64,000 nt of DNA from Rostratula benghalensis (Eukaryota > Chordata > Aves > Charadriiformes > Rostratulidae), in NCBI GenBank assembly GCA_013399305.1, contig VXAI01000181.1, positions 637,573-701,572 of the forward strand. Reading direction: 5' to 3'. Every line of letters begins with the position of its first letter. Within the stretch, counting starts at the first letter, position 1. This document shows, piece by piece, positions 12,441 through 24,968 of this stretch. A program made the position numbers and the translations under genes. Under the pieces are notes generated by a model. That model did no database searches. It was not told the origin of the DNA and saw only the letters and a program-made list of their open reading frames with translations.

Positions 12441-13169
12441 GTGCAGTCACAAAAAGATGTGAACAGACCAGAACTGTATTCTGGTGATGGAATTACTTTT
12501 GCTGCACTCAGGACCATCCAGATAGCACCAAGCAACCTCCTATTTCTCAGTGCAAACAGGCACAGAACTGTGAATATCAATCAGGCGAAAAGTACCATTT
12601 TTTTTCACCACGTTTCTGAGCAAATCGTGCCTTGTTTGAAATGCCTGGGCTCAGGATGCCGAAGGCAGGGATTCTCAGAAGATGTGGTTCTCTCCAAACC
12701 ACAGAGCGAATCCTGCCCTGTGATTTGGGTTTCCTTGCATTACTGGCTTAAAGCTCTGAAACCCTTTAATACATATACATACATATCTGCACAGACACAC
12801 GCGTGTGCGCACACAGCTGAGGGAGGTACAGGGTTTGGATTCAAAACCACAGGGTTTTGGATACACAGATCCCACATCACAGGCAGCAGATCCCCAACGT
12901 TTCCCCCTGTGATGAGTTTCACAGCAGAAATCCCAGCACAGCGTTCATCGAGGGGCATTTCTTCTGGCCATCGACATTGTTCTGCCCGCTCTAATGAAGC
13001 ACATCTCAACGGTGTGACCGATGCCGACCAGCAGCACGGACACATTTACCAATCAAAGCTTTGTTGCTGCTCCTTCAAGCTAAAACTGGGTGAAAACAAG
13101 GAGCTATTGATAGAGATCGTGCCACCAAATTTTAACCACTTCTATCCGAGTGCTTCAACGACACGATGA
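12441..13169 (+). other. Long unrecognised open frame (242 codons), probably not coding
   Basis: This is the longest ATG-to-stop frame in the window. I recognise no domain, signal peptide or membrane segment. Its composition is uneven: it crosses a T-run at 12599-12606, a TA/CA-type stretch at 12769-12815 and Cys/His-rich patches with no zinc-finger spacing. A bird gene of this length without introns and without recognisable homology would be unusual. There is no clear promoter or poly(A) context. The 3' third (about 12930-13180) keeps many CpGs, including 'gtgaccgatgccgacc' and 'ttcaacgacacgatg', so a conserved non-coding element is an alternative reading. A long frame could also arise by chance in this composition. 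Confidence 0.2.
12795..12815. repeat. Alternating purine-pyrimidine tract (Z-DNA prone)
   Basis: These 21 bases alternate strictly between purine and pyrimidine, as CA/TG/CG steps around a CGCGTGTGCGC centre. CG and CA/TG alternation is the classic sequence class that can adopt Z-DNA. It sits next to a TACATA-type stretch at 12769-12786. Function is unknown. Confidence 0.75.
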
Positions 13170-15349
13170 GCCTGGAGTTTTAATACCCTGCACCGTCGTA
13201 TCCAAAACCACAAACGCAATTTTTATTTCCATTGAGGAGGAGAACATCTATTAAAGCCCTTCCAGGATGGAAGTGGTTATTAAAGTGCTCCACTTCTGTG
13301 CAGCTTTATGCTAATGTTAAGGAAAAGCAAAAGGATAGAAATGAGGACTAATTTCTCTTGCAGTAGGGCACGTGAATTCAGCAGGCTAATTTAGAAATAG
13401 GTGATGTTTGGTGACAGACCTCCTCTCTGTGCAAGCCTAATGAAGAAGCAAGGACGAGCAAATCTAGTCTGCTGTGAAACCTGGACGTTACACTTCCCAG
13501 CTTTGCCTTACAAGAAAGAAGTCAAACTTCTTTGAACATCTCCCTGGGTTTAAACACATAACAAACTCACTCATAGGCTCTTGCTCCCCAGGGATGAGAG
13601 AAGATGGAGGTGGTAAACGGGATGAGGCACCTGCCCATCTTCCAGCCTTCCAGGTGATTTCTGCAAAAGGTCTCCCTTTATACCCAGAGGCCTTCAAGTG
13701 CGTCAGGAGAAAAGCAAAGTTGTATAATCATTGCATTTAGACACCCTGCGGCCCACACCATGGCACCTTACAGAGACTGCTGGCTTCTCAGAACCAAAAA
13801 GCTGATCTATTTTTCTGGCAAACCTCCTGACATCAGCACAGCTGACCTTTGGGGTTCAGAGACACCCCAGCTCTGCAGGTATTGCCAGGAGCTCTTCTGC
13901 TGCAGGCTCCTGTCCATACCCATACGTTGCTGCCCAGCTCTGAGTGGGTTCCCACTGTGGTCGAGGGAGTTCTGACTAACAAGGATAAATAAAAGACTGC
14001 CCAAAGCTTTCAGAATTTGGCTTACTTGGGGCCATTAGGCTTGACGTTGTGCCAGGCAAGGAGAACTTGATCTCTGCTCCAAGTGGATAAACACTGCACT
14101 GCAGACACGGGAGTCTTGGAGATCTCAGCATGTATTTATGTAAAGCAGTGCAGGTGGGTTTACTTTTCAAATAAATAAATACAAAAATACTTCATAACAC
14201 TTGGAAGTCAGCAGAGAACAGTGCAGTGGAAACGTCCCAGCAGTATGAGTGCCATGATGATGGGAAGGAGCCATGCTAGACAGGGGTCACCGAGGGAAGC
14301 AGGACATTCCTCTACACTGAGCAGCTAAATGCAGAGCAAAACCAACATGCAGAACTAGAAAAAAGAAGTTTTCCCAGGTACACACACAGGGACATGTTTG
14401 ATTTGAGCAGGAACTTTTCCTTAACAATTAACAGCTCGTTAATATCTGTAGATCCCCCCACCCCTACTGCAGCCCCACCAGAAGGACTGTCTAATGACAC
14501 TGAGGTCAGACACAGAAATCAAGGAATGTGCTGAAAATTTAACTGGTACAAAAGCCCGATGAGGCTACTGACTTTATTCTATGAACTAAGAGTCAAAAAG
14601 AGAAAACTCAGGGGAAACCAACGTGGTTTTTCAAGAGCCACTTGGTCTCACTTGTGCTTCCATTGAAGGCAATGGCAAAGCTGCTGTGGAATTAGGAAAT
14701 GCTGAGCACTTTTGAAAGCTGCACAAGTGGATGGAAAGTGCCTTACAAAGCTATTAGCTCACAACTGGGCTACAAGTTACAAGCAATGAAAATAAAGAAA
14801 GTTAAGTAGAAGCAAAGAAAGAGGTAGAAATGTTTGAAAGCCCTTATAAACCATCACATGCTGACTGCCTGCATCAGATAAGGAACCAACATTCTCTTGC
14901 CACCCCTTTCATCTGCACAGCCTGTATTGAAGGCTACTTCATCTTGGCCTAGGCTTTAATTAAATTCAATGTTTATTTGCACAGGCTAGGTATATCATAA
15001 TTCAGGAGAGGGAAAAAACCCCTTGCTCTGCAGCCACCGGAGTCACCTTAATGGAACATAAATAGTGGGGACTTTTGCAAATGAAAAGGAAAGCCAGGAC
15101 TGGTTGAACTGGAATAGTTATCTGGGCTTTGTGGCCTCTCGACTCAGACTGGTGTGGAGCTTTCTTGTCCATGAAAAACCTCCTGGGCTGAACGGGGTTT
15201 GCCCGTGAGCATGGCATTCTCTGTCCCATATGGCAGAGAAGACACAACTTAAGCTTTCACGCAGAGCCACGTTCCTGGACCTCAGCAGCAGCCCCCAAGC
15301 CAGGGTGCTCCTGCCCTGGCAAGCACAAGCCAAGGGGGCTTGATCTGGG
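13170..15349. other. Unique non-coding stretch
   Basis: No gene or transposon recognised. An ATAAATAAATAC patch lies near 14171-14182. Open frames reach at most 88 codons within the stretch, apart from one 135-codon minus frame that enters from 15525 and overlaps the CpG-dense segment. These look like chance frames. Confidence 0.65.
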
Positions 15350-15540
15350 GCTGCGTGAAATCCCACGGCCCCGCGTCTGCCGGCGGCACCTTGATAAAGA
15401 GCAGGGCCCGACAGATTACGCGCTCTGACGGGCAGCTCAGACACGCTGCACGTCTCACCTAACTCCGACACCGAGGAGAAGAACTGCATAACTCGGAGAT
15501 TTGCTTTGGCACCCGGCGAGGACACTGTGGCACCGTTTGT
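15350..15540. promoter_or_regulatory. CpG-dense islet, possible unmethylated regulatory element
   Basis: By hand count, 15361-15540 holds 17 CpGs with about 61% G+C (59 C, 51 G in 180 bp). The observed/expected CpG ratio is therefore close to 1, whereas bulk vertebrate DNA is strongly depleted. The segment is not a CR1 or simple repeat. It is shorter than the usual 200-bp CpG-island cut-off, though flanking lines add a few CpGs. A 135-codon minus-strand frame (15118-15525) overlaps it, but this is expected where GC is high and shows no recognisable domain. It could be a small promoter, an enhancer or an alternative first exon. Confidence 0.4.
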
Positions 15541-16649
15541 GTGTACTCAGCAATTTTAGAATCCAAGGATTTCTCCCCGGTTGCATGCTTGGGGATCTAA
15601 TAAGAGCACTCTGCGCCGTTTCTGGCTGGTCAGAAAGCAGACCAAATGAGAAAAATGAAGACTTTTGTTTTTACTGGGCTGTCAGTTAACATTTAGCAGC
15701 CTGGCTCAAGTTCCCTTTTAAAGGGTGCTGTGCTCCGTCCTGGCTATTATGTGAAAAATGACACAAGGTGCTGTTATTTAAGCAGTAAGTCAGCCCCTAA
15801 TGACCTTTTATACACAAACATTTGTATTCTTCAAAAGGTGAACATGGAAGGAGAGGAATGAAGGAAATCTCCCTTCAGACAACTAAACTAGATTTCCAGC
15901 AGCTAGTGTACACACGGCACCAGTGGAGCTCCCCCCTACTTGATTAGCAGCCCAAAAACATTTATCCACTTAAAGATTTTGCTTTCATTACCTCGGTTTT
16001 AGAGAACCATGACTCAAAGTGCCCTTCTTTGCAAGCACTGAGGGTTAAGGCTGGCTTTAAGGCATGCAGTGGTCAGACAAGAAGGATATCCATCGTTATA
16101 CCTGGACTAATGGAGGCACAGGGTTTGATCCAAAAGGCAACAGAACCGGTGCTAATTTACTTCACCTCTGAGTGACTCCTCCTGCTCAACTCTGCCAGGA
16201 GAAATATGGGGCATTACTGCAGAAAGAGAAGTGAAAAACCAGCAGCCTTTGCTGCCCAGAAAAGAGAAAAGAAGGACAGGTTCAAGGAAGTAATTTCAAA
16301 CATAGGGAGCTGTTGTACAAGAGCAATTATGAAGACTATTTCCTTGTGCTCATCTTCACCCTGAAACAACAAGATCCTTACGTAAAACCAGACACGGGAC
16401 CCAAGGTTTTACAGTCTCTTCTCCATGTAGAGATAGCTGGTGGGACAGAGAGGGGACATCTGCAATGAAGCATGCACTGTGCTGCACGGTGCAGTTTCTG
16501 AAAAACCCCAGACATTGGTATTTTTTTGTTTAAAAAGTTGAGGGATGGAGGGGGGTGGGGGGAAAAGAGAAAGATGATCCTTGAAGAATAATCTTCCACA
16601 TAAACACAGCAGGAGAAAGGACAGCTTGGAGGGAACCAGCAGAGACATA

Positions 16650-16695
16650 CCTTGAGAAGGACCTTTAACAGTCCTTGAGAAGGACCTTTAACAGT
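16650..16695. repeat. Perfect 23-bp tandem duplication
   Basis: The 23-base unit beginning 'ccttgagaaggacctttaac' occurs twice head to tail with no mismatch (16650-16672 and 16673-16695). The identity implies a recent local duplication, such as replication slippage or staggered-break repair. Confidence 0.95.
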
Positions 16696-18173
16696 ATTTG
16701 ACCCTGATCCCTGTGCCTTGGTTCTCTCTGCTCATCACTGACCCTCTGGCTTTGAAAAGGTCTTAAAATGGCAAATGCCATCAGAAAAAAAAAAGATTAA
16801 AAAGACATGGTGCCTAGGAGAAAACAATGATGAACTGTAATTTCATCAAGTGTACCCTCCCAGCTCCATGTGATTATGGTCACCTCGGAGGTAACGCTCC
16901 TCAGGAACTCTGAACCATCAGCACTTCTTCCACAAAGAAAACTTTTACATCTGTGGACACCACCTTTCATGTTAACAAGTCAAAAAGCCGTCTTGAGATA
17001 AAACACCCAAGCACAAGGTGTAAAGGCAGTTTACAGACACCAGTGGAAAAGTGAGGAGACACAAAGCCTCAGCCCCAACAGACAAACTGGACCATGGCTT
17101 CACGTACGGTCAGCTCACATGAAAATAGCTCTGGGACTTGTATGTTAAACTGGAATCTAAGCCTGCATCTCAAAACATACTTCTGAAGGACTGACACAGG
17201 AGCTGCGGTTGCAGACAAGTGTCTAAAATTACCTTTCTGTGGTGCTGTAGCACTTTGAGAATCCGATTATAGAAACAAGCTATTGGGAATCCGTGCTTTA
17301 AACCCGGGGTAAAACAAGGAGCATTTCTGTCTTGCTTACCCATCGCTTATTTCTGTATGTTCAGAGACACAGGGAGCGATACAAATAATAAGCAGAAAAA
17401 CAAGAAATAAAGAGAGGGGGAAAAAACCCCAACAGTAAAAACAGGTCCAAAAGCTTGAGTGATAATCGTGAATCCAAACAAAGAAGATTTAGCTGAAGAG
17501 AAGAAGAGCAAAACCAAATCTCTAACTCAGATCACACATCTTTGGTGCTGACTGCCTGCTCTTTATGCTTGACCAGTTGTGACGGCTGAAAGCCCTGCCT
17601 GCTCCAAGTACCAAGTCCACTACAGAGATATCTGGCACCCCCACTTCACAGCAAAGATGATTTATAACTTTGCTTTGCAAGATTGTGCCCTTGGAGCGCT
17701 GAGTATTTTGAAACCCCTTCATAACGAGCTTACTTTGGGGTGAAATTCTCGTCATGCTGCCTGGCAAAAGTTTAAACTGAAAATCTTTAAAGGTATTCAA
17801 CTTTTAGAAGATTGACTATGAACGTAATAGCAAATACATTTGCTATCAGGAGCCAAAGCCCTCTTTTTTTCAGCCAAGAGAGAGAGAGAGTAAGTAGTCT
17901 GTTGTTTCTTACATCTGGGAACAGTAGTAATCTATTCCTTAAGCCTGAGCAATCAAATTACTCTAATTTTCTGTTGTCTTGGCTTGAATAAATATTTTCA
18001 AGACAAGTTATGTTAAAAATATGCACAGGCTGGCTGCACGGTTAAATGTGCTTAACATCTGTGCTGCAGTTCAGTGGGGCAAGCTGGGAAGGTATCCCAA
18101 TGGAAAGGGACTTGAAAAAAAAAATCACTTTGTTTCCATTTGAATTAATAACCCACTAAAAAATAACTATTGT

Positions 18174-18192
18174 AAAAAAAAGGGGGGGGGGG
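18174..18192 (+). repeat. A8-G11 homopolymer junction
   Basis: Eight A residues run directly into eleven G residues. Similar purine homopolymer junctions occur at 8455-8471 and, on the minus strand, at 45404-45425. Confidence 0.95.
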
Positions 18193-19840
18193 AATTAAAA
18201 CTACAAAAATAAGAGGGAAATTAAGAAAAAAATGAGAAAGAATAAAAGGAAGGCTGGAATTCCTGGGGCAGCTTGTGCAGGAATAAATCTTAAAGGGATG
18301 GAAGGGATGGGAGGCAGCAGGAAACACAACCTTGTGCTGCTTCAAGGGTTTCAGAGCTGCCCTGGCCAGGCTGAGTGGGCAACTGGGGAAAAAAGCAAAG
18401 AAAGTGAGAAAAATCTTAGAAGTTTTCTGCCTCTAGAATCCCCTCACAGCCCTTGCAAGTCTTGCGCAAGAAGCAGCAATTTGGACTGCAGTTATTAGCT
18501 AGTTTGTTAGGAAAAATAAATGGAGAAATGGCCTCTCTCATTTCACTATCAAGTATTGAAAACTTCTGAAATGTTGAGTGAGAAAACCAGGGGCAATTAT
18601 TAGAATTATTTCTGGCAAGCAGCACCGGGGAAACGCTCCCACTTTTACATGCAGATTCACTAAACAATCTGAGGGGCAATGAAAGAAAAGCACAGTTGGT
18701 GTTGTTGGAAAATAAAATCAAACCCAGTCTGCAAGAGCACAGGAAGGAGCCTGCCAACCTACAAACACAGTGGATTTGGGTAAAACTCTGCAAAATTCTG
18801 CATCAAAGTCCCTTGGGCTTCTTATTTTTTCCCCTATGCATCAGGGACAGGGGCTGATGAATAATTCTTAAATTATAATGGTACTTACAGTTTTTCAAAT
18901 CTCATCTATAAGAGAAGTTATTTTACTATCAACAAGACACCACTTATATTCCAGCCCAAGTCAGGAAGGAAATGCATTTACTTAATTCTTTTCCACAAAA
19001 GCAGTTTTTCATTTCCATTGCCTTTCCCCCCCTGAAAAAGCACTGCGATAGTAGGACACGGGGAGCAGGTCTGGTACAAAGGTCTTCTTCAACCAATTGT
19101 CATTTTTCATTTGAAGAAATAAAACACTTGGTGGTGTTTTCCCTAAACAGGCAATGTTTGGTGCAGTGGAAAGCCCCGGGTATAAATGAAGATATGCACA
19201 TCTGTAGACATATATTCCAGCTGTTAAAAAATAAATAAATAAGGATGCTGTTTTTCCTTCTCCCTAAAATCTCCAAACTGATTTTGAATCACCACATTTT
19301 GAAAGGGAACACCCTCTTCTGGTCTCTGAATCAGAACTTCACACTCCCATCAGAATTTCAGGCTCCTTCCTACGGCCACGAAGGTGGTGGGTTTGCTTTC
19401 AGGGAATCCTGCCTCCTGTACAAGGGTGGCGTTTAAGCAAAATCTCAGGAAACCCAAAATATCAGGAAATGCCACGGCAGCGATGCTTCTCATCCATCCC
19501 TTTGGAGCAGCATCCCGGTGCCTGAAAGCCCAGGAGCGGATGGGGATGGGATAGGATGGGAAAAATCCAAGAGCTGCACGGCTTCTCTTCTCCTTTGAAG
19601 AGAGAATTATGTCTGTTGAGATAGAGCGTAATTGATGTTGAAAATGCACGCGTACTAATAAATTAATATCACAGAGAACTCCAATTACAGGATTTATGGG
19701 AATGCAATATAGTCCATTTGGTAAACAGAGCTGAAGTACAGACGATTTGGGAGGATAAGAAATACAGAAGCTTGGTTTGCTTCCAACTGAGGAGATTAAT
19801 GTCAATATTTAAGAAAGCACCGATTTGCCTGCGTAGGAAA

Positions 19841-19916
19841 GGGGGGGGGGGGGGGGGGGGGGGGGGGGCGGGGGNGGGGGGGGGGGGGGGGGGGGGTGGG
19901 GGGGGGGGGGGGGGGG
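19841..19916 (+). repeat. 76-base poly-G tract with one N
   Basis: The tract is almost pure G, broken only by C at 19869, an undetermined base at 19875 and T at 19897. It is the only place in the window with an ambiguous base. Such a tract could fold as G-quadruplexes, and it is hard to sequence or assemble, so its length and interruptions should be treated as unreliable. Frames read through it on either strand give only polyglycine or polyproline and are not genes. Confidence 0.95.
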
Positions 19917-20277
19917 AGAGGAGGGAGAATTCAGCCATCTGAAACAAAACATTGGATTGCCCCAGTGCTAGAGGATTATCCAAATGTACTAAAACTTCAC
20001 CCCACTTCTTTGTCTGTCCATCAGATATCACAAAACTGCCTCTTCCAGCACTGGGTATTTTTGGGAAAAGTGTGAGACTGGAAGTGCTGGAGAAGCCAGT
20101 TCTTATTTTTTGGACAAAGGAAAAATCTGTGTCAAAGCTGCTCGGCTCTGTCACAGAGCATCCCCATACGTGTGCCCATAGCTCCTAACTCATCTTGGTG
20201 GCTATAAGCCAGGGTTGGGTGACACTTAAAATGCTTCAATGCTGCAGAGAAATTTTGTTCCTCCTCCAACACCATTT
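19917..20277. other. Unique non-coding stretch
   Basis: I see nothing here apart from short chance frames between the poly-G tract and the next CR1. Confidence 0.6.
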
Positions 20278-20690
20278 AGGGCTGGAGCCCCTCTGCTGAG
20301 AGGACAGGCTGAGAGAGTTGGGGGGTTCAGCCTGGAAAAGGCTCCAGGGAGAACTTAAAGCCCCTTCCAGGCCCTAAAGGGGTTCCAGGAGAGATGGAGA
20401 GAGACTCTTGATGAGGGAAGAGAGCCATAGGATGAGGGGAAAGGGTTTGACACTGAACGAGGGGAGATTGAGCTGAGACGTGGGGAAGAACTTCTTGGCT
20501 GTGAGGGTGGTGAGAGCCTGGCCCAGGTTGCCCAGAGAAGCTGTGGCTGCCCCATCCCTGGAGGGGTTCAAGGCCAGGTTGGAAGGGGCTTGGAGCAGCC
20601 TGGTCTGGTGGGAGGTGTCTCTGCCCAGGGCAGAACGATTGGAGCTGGATGGTCTTTGTGGTCCCTTCCAATTCTAACCAATCTATGATT
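20278..20690 (+). mobile_element. CR1 LINE, 3' ~410 bp
   Basis: A 5'-truncated CR1 in sense orientation. It begins at the 'gctggag...gaggacaggctgagag' block of late ORF2. It continues through a C-terminal pattern (VRVVRAWPRLPREAVAAPSL in the frame from 20480) into the 3' UTR: 'ggtgggaggtgtctctgccc', then 'ggtcccttccaattc' and a final 'ctatgatt'. A short internal block around 20345-20400 is rearranged relative to other copies. It groups by sequence with the copies at 1-152 and 24969-25151. Confidence 0.95.
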
Positions 20691-23600
20691 CCAGAGTAAT
20701 TTCTTCTGGAGATGGGAGGTTTTCTCCAGAACATCAGCCCTTGCCCAATTTTGTGTGTTCCCTGAAACAGAGACCTGAGTTAGATGAAGAGGAAGGTCTT
20801 CCACCATACTTTCCCTTCTCCATCAACAAGACACCATAAAGAACCTGCCTGGAGCCTTTCACCAGTCACCAAAGTCCCTTTTTTATGCTCCCTCTCCCCA
20901 AAAGCAGACTCTCTGGGCCACTCAGATCAAGATAACACATTTTACTACAGAAGAAGCAACTTGGAATAATTTAAACATACCTGTTTTTGTGATTCCTTAG
21001 AAATACTCCGAAAGGCCAAAGGTTTAAAGCCAGTCCCCTGAAAAGAGTCCCATATTGCTGAACTTTTAAAGGAACCTGAACAGGAATGTTAATTACTTGG
21101 AGTCGTGCATGACACAACTCAACAAGCGCCCAACAAAATAGCCTCAGATCCATTTTTCCTGAATGCATCTCATGGCAGAGTGCTTAAGCACACAAGTAAC
21201 TTTAGTAAGACTTAAGCATGTGCTTAAATACTGGACTGTAAGAGGGGCTCATGGTCCACACCATAAAGAGACTTGCACCAGAAAAAAACCCAAGCCAAAA
21301 CACCGAGGAGCTCTAAAGAAGAGTTAGTGTGAATCACTCTCTGCCTCTATCTGTTTCATGAACATCTCACAGTGTATTTGTTATGAAAATGTAGTGTGCT
21401 AATTGAAAACATTGACAGCCTTTTTCCCCATCTGATAAAAAAAAAACTGTACTACACATCCATCCACAAGAACTGTTGGTGAGAAGAGGCAAAATTCTGC
21501 ATCAAGGCTTTGAAAGCGCGCTGCAAGCTGATCCCACCAAGTCATTACTTACAAAGGATGGCAAAAGACATGATTTATTTTGAGCATCGTTAAACTCTAC
21601 CACACTGCAACAGCACACTAATATTTTCTGGTTTTACCCACACACTAGATTTTTTTATTAAGCCCATGTGTGAATGCCTGAGCGTTGTTTCTCAGTATTC
21701 ACGGGACTTCTCAACTTGTATCTGGCTGCAGTACCACAAATGCCGAACACATTTCTTCCAAGATTTTTCATATTTATAAATTTGGGTGATTTCGAGGCTC
21801 TTGCCTAGAAAAATGATGCATCTTCTATGCAAAAAAAAAAGTAATTATAGAAGAACTTAAAGACAGTTTGTCCAGAAAGCTCCAGCTGAAATTAGTTTTC
21901 TATTAATAATGCAAATTCTGAGTCCTCTTTTGGAGAACAAATCCATGTATATCTAAGGAAGGTTTTCACCATGTAATTAATATATCACCACCTTGAAAAG
22001 AATCTAATTTTCTTCAAAGTGTATCAGTAAAAGCAGACAAATCACTATTTTCCCAGAAGATGGCCTGAAATCTGCATTGCAGTAAATCCCAAAAGCCAGT
22101 GCAGTTGTGCTTAACCTCCTTTTCAAGTGAAGCCAACGTGGAAACTTGGAAGACCTTTGGCTAGACAGTCCTTGCCATCTGCTTCCCTCCCCTGGCTTTG
22201 AATGTAGGGATTATCAGGATGTGTCCACTGAATTAATGACATGATGGCACAAGCAAAAACAGAGTCTCCAGCTGAAAAATAACTTGCAAAAATCAAAGGG
22301 AAACAGCGACATAGGGTGAAAGCCTTGGTACGTGCCGTACTTGACGGGAGGCTGGGAATCGGATTACCCACTTCATTTCAGACATTTTGGTTGTAAATGC
22401 TGCTGGTGGGATGTTGGTTCCCCTGTGAACACCAGGTGAACGTGGAAACCTGGGATTTCCTCCAGGTGTCCCAGCAGCAGCCCCATCCAGGAGCACAGAG
22501 CAAGGCAGCCCCCTGATGGAATCACGGCTTTTAAAGTTGGAAAACGTAGGTGGAGGTTGATGTTGGGCCCCTCCCCATAAGGCTTTGGCTCACCCTTTGT
22601 AGATGGAAATTGGCCACCTCTGGGACGTGGTGTATCACTCGTTATGGACACCAGGTCTGTATCCATGTAAAGAAAAGGAATATTTAGACTCCTACTTCCA
22701 TGCGCTGATGACCACACAGGATTATAAGAAAAATTGTAAGGCACTAATATCTCATGGCTTCGACCTCACTTCCCAACAGCCCCAGCTCCTCCACGTTACC
22801 ACCACCCAGTAAATACTCCACAGGTCCTCTGTGATACTACTCTCCTTCAGATCCCAATGTTCTATCCCAGGGCACTCCCTTTCTTTCCCCTCTGGCTTTC
22901 TTCTGACACTTCCACTCCAAGTGGACATGGAAACCCTCAGATTTTCACTCTGTTTCTTACTGGATCTCCTATATCTTAAAGCTCTTATTCTCAGACACAG
23001 AGCAGCAAGAATCAAGTAAAAGACATTTTAAAGGTTTTCTCCAGGTAGGTTGCTAATGAACTTGCCCATCTACACCAAGCAAAAGATTTGCCTGAACAGT
23101 AAATACCACTATAAATACCATCAATTAAATAGTAACTGAAGAGGGAAGATGCACTGATTACTTATCTCCATTTATTTCACTATTACTGCAATTTTCTGTT
23201 ACTTTTCTCTTTCGTATCACTTCATCACAACGTTCAAATTCACAGGCTCATCAATTTTCTGATATGTTTCCATCACTTACATTTCTGCTACCCCAGCAAA
23301 CTGTCAGTGGACTGCTTTAAATTGCATCACTCTCATATTTATAATTAGAAATATTTTAATCGTTCTCTCCCATGGAAAGAAAGATAACTTATCTTTCTGA
23401 AAAAATAAACAAATTCAAATGGAAAGCATTCATTCGTAATTAAATCATTCTCTCCAGAAAACCTACAAGCAAGACTGACGATTCAGGGAAGAGATAAGAA
23501 GATTAAAAATACAATTTTAAAATTGTCTTAAGGGTGAAAGCTTACACCCACATCAGTTAAATGATATCTGTATCAGTTACAGAGAATGAGTTTAGCTCAG

Positions 23601-24968
23601 TCCCAGTAAAAAATAAAAAAAATCAGTAAGATAAAACTATAAAAATAAAATGAATAGGCAGTACCTTTCCAAACTGTAGTATGTTCCACAGTGCAAAAGA
23701 GCTTAAGAAGAGAGAAATATTTAAGGAATATTTAAGGAAGGTTTCAGAGTGGAGTCAAATATTGCACAAATAGTTTTGTGTAGAATTTTTTAAAGCTTTC
23801 CACACTCTGGTTGTATTAAAACAGTGTATTAAAATACAACGTTCCAGGGTGAAAAGATGAAGGCAATGTGAGAACATGCATGAATGAAAGAAATGTGGGG
23901 TACAGGCAGGCATCCGCCTGACAGCCACTCACCAACTGGGATGCCTGAGCCAGTTTTAATAAAAGAGCTGACTTTGGCTTTCATCAAAAACTTGAAACGT
24001 GCCCAAGCCATACCCAACCATTGAAGAAATTTGGTTAAGTGCTCTTTGCTCTCCATTCCCATATCTATCAGCACAACTTGATTTCAGGCAATAATCTTCG
24101 GGATGGAAACTCAAATCTCAGAAAATTTCAAAGGTGCCTGTTCTTGTGATATTCCAGCCTTGCTAGAAACAGGAATTACTGTCCTCCAGCAGACGAAAGA
24201 GAGCCTTAATCCTGAAAGATTCACAGTCCAAATTCCAGCCCGAAAGCATTTGATATGCTTGGATAGGCTTCCCAGAAGCAGTTGAACTTTGTGTGCTGGC
24301 GTGAACTCCCTCTCTGAATCTTTTGAAGTTTGCCCTACCAGATTATTGATGTGCATCACGGCTGCAGCAGAGGAAGGCCAGCCAGCTGCTCACAGTGCCG
24401 TCATTATCTCTGAAATAGCTCACATATTTTCCTAAAATCGAGTGAACGAGCATCTTCAGAACTGAAAGGGCATTAACAGCCCCATATGCCAACGCAGAGG
24501 AAGCCCAGCACCTCCCAGCACAGGGCAGTGTCTGTCAGTACCGTGCCCAGTTTCCCCTTGGTACCGCTGGGGATGGTTCTGCTCCTGGCACTGGGATCCA
24601 ATGAAATTAAACACGAAAACGCTGCTTCAGAGGAAAAACAGAACCGAGCCCTGCATCCAACCTGACATGAGGGGCAGCAACAAACCAAGCCTTCTCAGCC
24701 ACCAGCCATTGACTGCAATGAACAAATTGGGTAAGATACAAAATCAGCTGCAACCACTCACCTGGCTCATCTGAGTGTCCCTCCCTCCCTTCCCCAAGTT
24801 CACTAAAGCACAAGAGACCCACAATTCAAGAGGTAACTCATCCATAAAACCACATGAGGAATCTTCTCTTTTTCCCTGCTGTCAAAAAGCAGTATCAGAA
24901 AAAAAAAAAAATTTAAAAAAATCAAGTAATTATAAGAATGCAAACACATGGGCACACGGTACTGCTCT
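20691..24968. other. Unique AT-rich non-coding stretch
   Basis: No gene or transposon recognised. It contains a perfect 11-bp tandem duplication of AATATTTAAGG at 23716-23737 and a 16-bp perfect palindrome (ACAATTTTAAAATTGT) at 23511-23526. Both are AT-rich and of low significance. The longest open frame is 123 codons (22373-22744, minus) with no recognised family. Confidence 0.65.

Larger units (their letters stand above)
15541..19840. other. Unique AT-rich non-coding stretch
   Basis: No gene or transposon recognised. It includes a 23-bp tandem duplication (16650-16695), a short (AG)n at 17878-17891 and an A8-G11 homopolymer junction at 18174-18192. Open frames reach at most 151 codons (19350-19805, minus), without recognisable homology. 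Confidence 0.65.

Noticed and set aside
19669..20154. 161-codon minus frame with a proline run
   Set aside because: The proline run is the translation of the poly-G tract, which contains an N and is unreliable.
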